Translations under genes and position numbers: made by a program | In this document: positions 28,001-40,000 of the stretch, one piece after another | Position numbering within the stretch: position 1 is the first letter of the stretch | How the letters are laid out: every line of letters begins with the position of its first letter | Notes under the pieces: generated by a model | What the model was told of the DNA's origin: nothing | Seen by the model: only the letters and a program-made list of their open reading frames with translations | The model's database searches: none | Origin: Lutibacter sp. Hel_I_33_5 | GTDB taxonomy: Bacteria > Bacteroidota > Bacteroidia > Flavobacteriales > Flavobacteriaceae | NCBI RefSeq assembly: GCF_007827455.1 | Contig: NZ_VISM01000001.1 | Span: 2,023,501-2,087,500, forward strand | DNA length: 64,000 nucleotides | Direction of reading: 5' to 3'

Positions 28001-31000
28001 AACGACACCAATTTTACGGTATCCGCCTCAGCAGAGAGTGCAACGGCATATAGCGGAGGAACACCAACTTACGGTACAGCCAACAATGCAGATTCAGGAT
28101 TACGATATACCTGGTATTTAGGCGATCCATCAGGATCAGGTGTTGCATTAACAGATGCAGCCCCTTATGGCGGAACAACCACCAAAACGTTAACAATTAC
28201 AGGTACCCCATTAAATTTAAATGGTAAAGAATACTTTGTAACGGTTACCCATGCAAACAACGCATGTTTTACCGCAACAAGTAGCGCTTCATTATCAGTG
28301 ACGGCAGCCAATGTAGGACCAGACACCAATGCGGTAACCAGTCCAACAATCAGTACCGAAGCAGGAGCAACTCTATTACCACCACCAACAGGAACCGATA
28401 CAGATGGAACGATTGCAGGTTATATATTTACCAATTTACCAACAGGAGGTAGCTTACAATATACAGAAGACGGAACAGGCACTATAAAAACAGTTACAGA
28501 AGGCGAAGAATTAAGTGTCGCAGAAGCGAACACCTTAACCTTTGACCCAGCAGGAACTACCAGTACCGATCAAACCTTTACTGTTGCAGCCAAAGATGAT
28601 GACGGCGTAACAGATACAAGCGGAGCAACCTATACCATTCCACTGAATGCACCACCAACAACGGATAATAAAACAGCGCCAGCTATTAGTAGCTCGGCAG
28701 GACCAACAGCATTGCCAACCTTTACGGCAAATGACCCAGATGGAAGTGTTGCAGGTTATGTTATAAAAACCTTACCAAGTGGAGGCGTTTTACAATACAC
28801 AGAAGATGGAACAGGTACAATAAAAACAGTAACATCTTCAGAAGAGTTAAGCCCTACAGAAGTAGCGACCTTAACCTTTGACCCAGATGGAACAAGCAAT
28901 GTAAATACAAGCTTTACCCTTGCGGCAAAAGATAATGAAGGCTTAGAAGATGCTAGTCCAGCAACGATTAGTATTCCATTAGCAAACACACCGCCAATAG
29001 CGGCAGAAGATACCTATACAACTCCAGAAGAAATGGCAGTTACATTAATGCCATTAACAGGAGATAGTGATCCAGATGGAGGTACCGTTTCGATTACTAA
29101 AATAGGAGGCACTACCTTAACAGGAAATGCACAAACGATTACCTTAACAGATGGTGTAGTAACAATAGATGCATCAGGGGTGATTAGTTTTACACCAAAA
29201 GATGATTTCAATGGATTGGTAACAATTCCATATGAAATAACCGATGGACAAGGAGAGACAACCACTTCAAATCAAAAGATTACAGTAACGGTTGTTAATG
29301 ATGCACCGATAGCAGTAGAAGACACCTATACAACCAATGAAGAAACACCAGTTACTTTATTGCCATTAACAGGCGATAGTGATATCGATGGAGGAACTTT
29401 ATCAGTTACTAAAATAGGAGGAGTTGCTTTAACAGGAGGAGCACAAACAATCACGTTACCAGAAGGCGTAGTAACAATCGATGCATCAGGAGCGATAAGT
29501 TTTGATCCAAAAGATGATTTTAATGGATTGGCAACAATTCCGTATGAGATAAGTGATGGACAAGGAGGAACAGCTACTTCAAATCAAAAAGTTACTGTAA
29601 ATGCAGTCAACGATGCACCTGTAGCGAACAATGATGCTAAGACAATTAGTGAAGATCAGACAGGAACAATTGATGTAGTTTCAAATGATACAGATGTCGA
29701 TGGTACGATTAATAAAGCAAGTGTAGATTTAGATCCAAGTACCCCAGGACAAGACACGAGTATTACGACTCCAGAAGGAACTTGGAGTGTTGATACAAAT
29801 GGGGTCGTTACTTTTGATCCAAAAGATGATTTTAACGGAACAGCGACATTACCATATACGGTAAAAGATGATAGCGGTACGGTATCGAATCAAGGAACTA
29901 TTACCATGAGCGTAACTCCAGAGAATGATCCACCAGTAGCCAATGCAGATAGTGCAACCACTACAGAAGATGTGAATGCTACGGTAAATATCATCACCAA
30001 TGATACAGATTTAGAAGGAGCAGCGACTATTGATAAAGCAACGATAGACTTAGACCCAAATACAGCAGGCGTACAAGATAGTATCACTACTCCAGAAGGC
30101 GTTTGGACAGTAGATGGCAATGGTCTTTTAACCTTTGATCCAGTAGACAACTATAATGGAACAGCGAGTATTACTTATACAGTAAAAGATGATCAAGGCG
30201 CTGAGTCTAATAGTGGAGCAGTCTCGGTTGTAGTAAGTGCAGTAAATGATGCACCAGTAGCTACTAATGATGCGATAGGAACCAATCCAAATACACCCGT
30301 TATTATACCCGTATTAACCAATGATAATGATGTAGATGGCGATGATTTAACAGTTTCTTTAATCACTACCAATCCAACCAAAGGATCGGTAATGATTAAT
30401 CCAGATGGAACGATTACTTATACACCAAATGCAGGTTTTATCAATGGAACCGATAGTTTTGAGTATCGCGTTTGTGATACCTCAAATGCATGTGATACAG
30501 CAACGGTAACAGTAAGTGTACCAAACACGCCATTATCACCAACAGCAAATCCAGATACTAATACCGTAGCGGAAGGCGGAACAGTAAGTGTTCCAACCCT
30601 AGGAGTATTAGCCAATGATACAGATGCAAATTTAGATGGTTTAACGGTTGTCGGAATTAAGATAGGAGCTCAAACCTTTACGGTAGGACAACCCGCAACG
30701 ATAGCAGGAAAAGGAACGATTACGATCAATTCAGATGGTAGTTATGAGTTTACTGCCTTAGGAGATTTTAACGGCGCCTTCCCAGAGATTACCTATACGG
30801 TAAGTGATGGAACCAGTACAGCAGATTCAGAGGGTACTTTAAACATCACAGTAACCCCAGTCAATGATGCACCCGTTGCAAACAATGACGCTGTTACTAT
30901 TGATGAAGATGCAACAGCTACTGTAAATGTAGCGACTAATGATACGGATGTAGATGGGGCTATCGATCCAAGTACGGTAGATTTAGACCCAAGCAGTCCA

Positions 31001-34000
31001 GGTGTACAAAATACATTAACAACCCCAGAAGGAGTTTGGAGTGTCAACACCAGTGGAGTAGTAACCTTTGATCCGGTAGATAACTTTAATGGAACGGCAA
31101 GTCTGCCATATACTATAAAAGATAACAATGGCTTAGAATCTACTACACCAGGAACGATTACCGTTACGGTAAATTCAGTGAATGACGCACCAGTAGCGAC
31201 TAATGATACAGTTACAGTAGATGAGGATACGAATGCTACGATCGATGTAACGGCTAACGATACAGATTCAGATGGAACGATTGATAAGACAACGGTAGAC
31301 TTAGACCCAACCACAAGTGGGGTTCAAAACACGATTACTACCCCAGAAGGAGTTTGGAGTGTTGATGCTAATGGAATTGTAACTTTTGATCCAAAAGATG
31401 ATTTTAATGGAACGGCAAGTCTGCCATACAATGTGAAAGACAATGGAGGTACAATATCGAATAACGGAACTATAACAGTAACGGTAGACCCAGTCAACGA
31501 TGCACCTGTAGCGAACAATGATGCTAAGACAATTAGCGAAGATCAGACAGGAACAATTGATGTAGTTTCAAATGATACAGATGTCGATGGTACGATTAAT
31601 AAAGCAAGTGTAGATTTAGATCCAAGTACCCCAGGACAAGACACTAGTATTACGACTCCAGAAGGAACTTGGAGTGTTGATACAAATGGTGTCGTTACTT
31701 TTGATCCAAAAGATGATTTTAACGGAACAGCGACATTACCATATACAGTAAAAGATGATAGCGGTACGGTATCGAATCAAGGAACTATTACCATGAGCGT
31801 AACTCCAGAGAATGATCCACCAGTAGCCAATACAGATAGTGCAACCACTACAGAAGATGTGAATGCTACGGTTAATATCATCACCAATGATACAGATTTA
31901 GAAGGAGCAGCGACTATTGATAAAGCAACAATAGACTTAGATCCAAATACAGCAGGCGTACAAGACAGTGTAACCACACCAGAAGGCGTTTGGACAGTAG
32001 ATGGCAATGGTCTTTTAACCTTTGATCCAGTAGATAACTATAATGGAACAGCGAGTATTACCTATACAGTACAAGATGATCAAGGCGCTGAGTCTAATAG
32101 TGGAGCAGTCTCGGTTGTAGTAAGTGCAGTAAATGATGCACCAGTAGCTACTAATGATGCGATAGGAACCAATCCAAATACACCCGTTATTATACCCGTA
32201 TTAACCAATGATAATGATGTAGATGGCGATGATTTAACAGTTTCTTTAATCACGACTAATCCAACCAAAGGATCGGTAATGATTAATCCAGATGGAACGA
32301 TTACCTATACACCAAATGCAGGTTTTATCAATGGAACCGATAGTTTTGAGTATCGCGTTTGTGATACCTCAAATGCATGTGATACGGCAACGGTAACGGT
32401 AAGTGTACCAAACACGCCATTATCACCAACAGCAAATCCAGATACTAATACCGTAGCGGAAGGCGGAACAGTAAGTGTTCCAACCCTAGGAGTATTAGCC
32501 AATGATACAGATGCAAATTTAGATGGTTTAACCGTTGTCGGAATTAAGATAGGAGCTCAAACCTTTACGGTAGGACAACCCGCAACGATAGCAGGAAAAG
32601 GAACGATTACGATCAATTCAGATGGTAGTTATGAGTTTACTGCCTTAGGAGATTTTAACGGCGCCTTCCCAGAGATTACCTATACGGTAAGTGATGGAAC
32701 CAGTACAGCAGATTCAGAGGGTACTTTAAACATCACAGTAACCCCAGTCAATGATGCACCCGTTGCAAACAATGACGCTGTTACTATTGATGAAGATGCA
32801 ACAGCTACTGTAAATGTAGCGACTAATGATACGGATGTAGATGGGGCTATCGATCCAAGTACGGTAGATTTAGACCCAAGCAGTCCAGGTGTACAAAATA
32901 CATTAACAACCCCAGAAGGAGTTTGGAGTGTCAACACCAGTGGAGTAGTAACCTTTGATCCGGTAGATAACTTTAATGGAACGGCAAGTCTGCCATATAC
33001 TATAAAAGATAACAATGGCTTAGAATCTACTACACCAGGAACGATTACCGTTACGGTAAATTCAGTGAATGACGCACCAGTAGCGACTAATGATACAGTT
33101 ACAGTAGATGAGGATACGAATGCTACGATCGATGTAACGGCTAACGATACAGATTCAGATGGAACGATTGATAAGACAACGGTAGACTTAGACCCAACCA
33201 CAAGTGGGGTTCAAAACACGATTACTACCCCAGAAGGAGTTTGGAGTGTTGATGCTAATGGAATTGTAACTTTTGATCCAAAAGATGACTTTAATGGAAC
33301 GGCAAGTCTGCCATACAATGTGAAAGACAATGGAGGTACAATATCGAATAACGGAACTATAACAGTAACGGTAGACCCAGTCAACGATGCACCCGTAGCA
33401 ATGGATGATGCAGTAGCTACTAATTCAGAGACACCAGTGGTGATTCCAGTATTAAGTAATGATACAGATATTGATGATAGTGGATTGGTAATTTCAAACA
33501 TTACATCCAATCCAGCAAAAGGTACGGTAAATGTGAATCCAAATGGAACCATTACCTATACACCCGATGCTACATTTATCTCAGGAACGGACACATTTGA
33601 ATACCAAGTTTGTGATTCAAGTGGATTATGTGATACAGCAACGGTAACGGTAACTACACCAAATATTCCTTTACCACCATCTGCAAATGCAGATACCAAT
33701 ACGGTGGTAGAAGGCGGAACCATTACAGTTCTAGCATTAGGTTTATTATCAAATGATACCGATCCTAATCAAGATAGCTTATCGATAGTAGAATTTAAAA
33801 TAGGAACAGATACCTATCCCGTTAATCAACCCGTTACCATTGCAGGAAAAGGAACCTTAACAATAAATGACGATGGTAGTTATGAGTTTACGGCTTTAGG
33901 AGATTTCACGGGAGCATTCCCAGAGGTAGTTTATACCGTAACAGACGGAACAGGTACACCTACAGATACTAGTACATTAAATATTACGGTAAGTGCTGTT

Positions 34001-37000
34001 AATGATGCACCCGTTATTGTAGATGATATGGTAACGATTACCGAAGAAAGTAAAGCGACTATAAATGTAGTTTCTAATGATACGGATGTAGATGGATCTA
34101 TAGATCCAAATACGGTAGATTTAGACCCTATTACACCAGGAGTACAAAATACAATAACCACACCAGAAGGTCTTTGGACTGTAAACCCAAGTGGTGTTGT
34201 TACCTTTGAACCGGTAACGAATTTTACAGGAACGGCAAGTTTACCGTATACAGTACAAGATAACAACGGATTAGAAGCTACCACACCAGGAACTATTTCT
34301 GTAACGGTGACTCCAGTAGATGATTCACCAGCAGCAGTAGATGATACAGCAACAACTACAGAAGGCGCTAATGTATCTGTAAATGTAACGAGTAACGATA
34401 CAGACCCAGATGGAACTATAGACGCTACTACAGTAGATTTAGATCCAAGTACACCAGGACAACAAAGTACGATAACCACTCCAGCAGGAGTTTGGACAGT
34501 AGATCCTAGTGGTGTAGTTACTTTAGATCCAGCAGATAACTTTACAGGAACCGCAACAATACCTTATACTGTAAAAGATGATAGTGGATTAGAGTCTAAC
34601 CAAGGAACGATAAGCATCATTGTGGAGAAAGACACTGATGGCGATGGTATAAAAGACTCGGTAGATTTAGACGATGATAATGATGGTATCCCAGATACAG
34701 TAGAACAAGGAGGAAATCCTACCTTAGATTCAGATGGTGATGGAATTCCAAACCATTTAGATTTAGATTCCGATGGCGATGGTATGACAGACACGCAAGA
34801 AGCAGGAGGAACAGATGCTAATGGTGATGGAAAAATAGACGGTTTTACCGATGCCAATAATGACGGATTAGATGATGCTACAGCTGCAACACCATTAACC
34901 ACAACAAATACAGATGGAACAGGTAAGCCAGATTACTTAGATGTAGATTCCGATGGCGATGGTATTACAGATAATTTAGAGTCCCAAGCACATGCTTCTT
35001 ATATAGCACCAAAAGGGATGGATACCGATGGCGATGGAATTGATGATGCGTATGATCCAGATAATGGAGGAACACCCATAACAACTCCAGAGAATACCGA
35101 TGGAACAGGAGGTCCAAATCATTTAGATTTAGATGCTGATGACGATGGAATTGTAGATACCATAGAAGCACAATCTACTATAGGATATCAAGCACCAGGT
35201 GTTGATACCGATGGTAATGGCTTGGCAGATAATTATGAAACAACACCAGGGTCAGGTATTTTAAAGAATGCTCCTGTAAATTCAGACGGAACAGATGTTC
35301 CAGATTATTTAGACAGCGATTCAGATAATGATGGTATTTCAGACTCGATAGAGGCTTACGATACTAACGGAGATAATATCGCAGATACAACAGCGACAGG
35401 AAATGATACTGATGGTGATGGAATTGATGACGGATATGATTTAGATGCAGCAGGTATTACATCAATTGACGCAGCAACAAATGGAGGACAAGATGTAACA
35501 GGATTCCCGAATGATCAGAATGCAAATACAGCAGAAGTAGATTTTAGAGATGATAGTACACCAGCTTCAGAAGCGAATAAAGATACAGATGGCGATGGTA
35601 TAAAAGATACAGTAGATAAAGATGATGATAATGATGGAATCTTAGATTCAGTAGAATCATTAGGCTTTACACCAACAGCAAATGCTGCTGACCCATGTGG
35701 ATTCCCAACAGTTAATTTTACAAGCCCAACCTATGTTGCAGGAACAGGATTAACAGGAGATGGTTCTATTAATGCACAATACAGATTTGAGAATGTAGCA
35801 GATTATGGAGGATCTATAGGTATTGTAGATGCTATTGTTGAGATTACAGATATTGTAGGAGGAGCCTCTTTATTAAATATTGATAAAGGAACCACAGGAG
35901 ATCCAAATGCATGGCAACCAGAATTTACGGTACCAGTAGGAGGTAATCCAGCACAGATGGCATTTAAAGTAAAATTTGTGTTAGATGGAACCTCAAATCA
36001 ATTTAATATAGGAAGAATCGGTGGAGTTATTTATGATATCGATGGAGCTAATGCGCAAGAGGCCGTGATTTTATCACGACCAGGGTTGTATGCAATAGAT
36101 AGCCAAAGTTTAATCACTGTAAATTCAAATCCTTCATCAGGTAAGGTAACATTTACAGGACCAGACGATACGTATTCAGGAGTAGATTTATCGCCTAAAT
36201 TGGCAGCCTACTTTAACTATTATAATTCATCAGAATTTGAAATTAGATTCTCAGCAAATTTATTGTCCGCTACGGCCAATACAAACTTAGGATCTGTGTT
36301 ATTTAATATTTGTGGAATTAACGGATTGTTTGAAGGAAATACAACGACAGCCACTCCATCACAAGTTAATGGAACATCTGAGCCTTCAGGACCAGGAACG
36401 TTCCCAGTCTTTACAGTAAATGATGGTATAGACAGTGATGCCGATGGGATTCCAAATGAATTGGATATCGATTCAGACAATGATGGAATTCCAGATAATG
36501 TAGAAGCACAAACAACGTCAGGTTATGTAGTACCAGGAAATTCAGATACCGACGGTGATGGCTTATTAGAGAATTATGAAGGTACAGGCGATCAAGGATT
36601 ACAAGCAGTGGATACCGACGGTGATGGAACCCCAGATTATTTAGATACCGATTCAGATAATGATGGAGAAAATGATACGATAGAAGCAGGTTTAATGTCT
36701 TCTAACTCAAATAATGATACCGATGGAGATGGTCTTATAGATGTGTATGATGATGTAGCTACAACAGGAGGATTATTTGATGTAAATGATGACCAAAACA
36801 ATGGAGCAGCAGATACAGCAAATACAGATGACCCATCAACACCAGAGGTAGATTTTAGAGAAGCATTAGATACCGATGGTGATGGTATTCCAGATATTAC
36901 AGATATCGATGACGATAATGATGGAATTCCAGATACGGTAGAACAAAAAGGAAATCCAACCTTAGATACCGATGGCGATGGAATCCCAGATCATTTAGAT

Positions 37001-40000
37001 CTAGACTCAGATGGCGATGGCGTAAAAGACATTGTAGAAGCAGGAGGAACAGATGCTAATAATGATGGAAAAATAGATGACATCAATCCAGATGGAAGTT
37101 TAAAAAATGATACAGACAATGATGGATTAGATGATGCAGTAGATTCAGATAATGGAGGAACAGCACTGCCAATAACAGATACCGATGGCGATGGTATTCC
37201 AGATTTCCAAGACACCGATGATGATGGCGATGGAATTGATACCAAAGACGAAGATGTTGTTACAACCAATGGAAATCCAAGAGATGATGATACCGATGGC
37301 GATGGGATACCAAACTATTTAGATACCGATGATGATGGAGATGGTGTAGCTACCAAAGACGAAGATGTAGATACTGATGGTGATTTAACCGACGATGATA
37401 CCGATGGCGATGGTATACCAAATTATTTAGATGATGATGATGATGGCGATGGTGTTGATACCAAAGATGAAGATGTCAATAACAATGGAGATTCAAAAGA
37501 TGATGATACCGATGGTGATGGTATACCAAATTATTTAGATACCGATGATGATGGTGATGGCGTTGATACTAAAGATGAGGATGTCAATAACAATGGAGAT
37601 TCAAAAGATGATGATACCGATAAAGATGGTATTCCGAATTATCTAGATACTGATGATGACGGAGATGGAGTAGACACTAAAGATGAGGATGTCAATAACA
37701 ATGGAGATTCAAAAGATGATGACACCGATGGCGATGGTACACCAAACTATTTAGATACCGATGATGATGGTGATGGCGTTGATACTAAAGATGAAGATGT
37801 CAATAACAATGGAGATTCAAAAGATGATGATACGGATGGTGACGGAACACCAAACTATCTAGATACCGATGATGATGGTGATGGTGTAGATACTAAGGAT
37901 GAAGATATCGATAAAGATGGAGATTCAAAAGATGACGATACGGATGGTGATGGCACACCAAACTATTTAGATACCGATGATGATGGCGATGGTATTGATA
38001 CTAAGGATGAAGATGTAAATAATAATGGAGATTCAAAAGATGATGACACTGATAATGATGGCACACCAAATTATCTAGATACCGATGATGATGGCGATGG
38101 CGTAGATACCAAAGATGAAGATGTAGATAAAGACAATGATGCTACCAATGATGATACCGATAATGATGGTACACCAAATTATCTAGATACCGATGATGAT
38201 AACGATGGAGTTGATACTAAAGATGAGGATAATAATAATGATGGTGATGCAACTAATGATGATAGTGATGGTGATGGTACCCCAGATTATTTAGATCCAG
38301 ATGATACTGATGGCGATGGGATTCCAGATTCAATTGATATCGATGATGACAATGATGGAATTCCAGATGCTGTAGAGCAAAAAGGAGATCCAAATAGAGA
38401 TACCGATGGCGATGGTACACCAGATCATTTAGACTTAGATTCAGATGGTGATGGAGTAAAAGATATCATTGAAGCAGGCGGAATAGATACCAACAATGAC
38501 GGAATAGTTGATGCGATTAATCCAGATGGTAGCCTTATGAATGATACTAATAACAATGGATTAGATGATAGTGTAGATTCAGCTAATGGAGGAGTTAGTT
38601 TACCAATTACTGATACCGATGGTGATGGTATTCCAAACTTCCAAGATGTAGATGATGATAATGATGGCGTAGACACTAAAGATGAAGATGTAGATAAAGA
38701 CGGTAATCCAGCAGATGATGACTCAGATGGAGATGGCATTCCAAATTATTTAGATACCGATGATGATGGCGATGGTATTGATACTAAGGATGAGGATGTG
38801 AATACTAATGGAGATTCAAAAGATGATGATACCGATGGAGATGGTATTCCTAACTATTTAGATACCGATGATGATGGTGATGGCTTAGATACTAAAGATG
38901 AGGATGTTGTTACAACAGATGGAGATCCAACCAATGATGATACCGATGGCGATGGTATACCAAACTATTTAGATACCGATGATGATAATGATGGAGTAGA
39001 TACCAAAGATGAAGATATCGATAATGACGGTAATTCAGCAGATGATGATAGTGATGGAGACGGAACACCAAATTATTTAGATACCGATGATGATGGAGAT
39101 GGTGTTGATACTAAAGATGAAGACATTGATAAAGATAACGATCCAAAAGATGACGATTCAGATGGCGATGGTATTCCAGATTATTTAGATACTGATGATG
39201 ATGGCGATGGTGTTGACACCAAAGATGAAGATGTAGATAAAGATGGAGATCCAGAAAATGATGATAGTGATGGAGATGGCGTTCCAAATTATTTAGATAC
39301 AGATGATGATGGCGATGGTATTGATACTAAAGATGAAGACATTGATAAGGATGGGAATCCAACAGATGATGATAGTGATGGAGACGGAACACCAAACTAT
39401 TTAGACTCAGATGATGATAATGATGGCGTAGATACTAAAGATGAAGATGTAAATAATAACGGAGATAATTCAGATGATGACACCGATGGCGATGGTATCC
39501 CAAATTATTTAGATACCGATGATGATGGTGATGGAGTAGATACCAAAGATGAAGATGTCAATAATAATGGAGATAACTCAGATGATGATACCGATGGTGA
39601 TGGAACACCAGATTATTTAGATACTGATGATGATGGAGATGGAGTAGATACCAAAGATGAAGATGTAGATAATGATGGTGATAACTCAAATGATGATACC
39701 GATGGCGATGGTATCCCAGATTATCTTGATACTGATGATGACGGAGATGGAATTGATACTAAAGATGAAGATATTGATAAGGATGGAGATGGTACAAACG
39801 ATGATACCGATAATGATGGTATCCCAGATTACTTAGATCCAGATGTTGATGTAGATTCAGACGGAGATGGCGTGCCAGATAATGTGGATATTGATGATGA
39901 TAATGATGGGATTCCAGATTTAGTAGAGAACGGTGGAGATTTTACCTTAGATACCGACAGTGATGGTATTCCAGATCATTTAGATTTAGACTCAGATGGA

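Noticed and set aside
28750..34480. Several long open frames on the minus strand (up to about 180 codons)
   Set aside because: They are shadows of the repetitive adhesin gene, recur with its repeats, and encode low-complexity Ser/Val/Thr sequence without start signals.
37181..39842. CRISPR-like or satellite array
   Set aside because: The regular 108-bp period is fully explained by in-frame protein repeats; there are no unique spacers of constant size and no cas genes.
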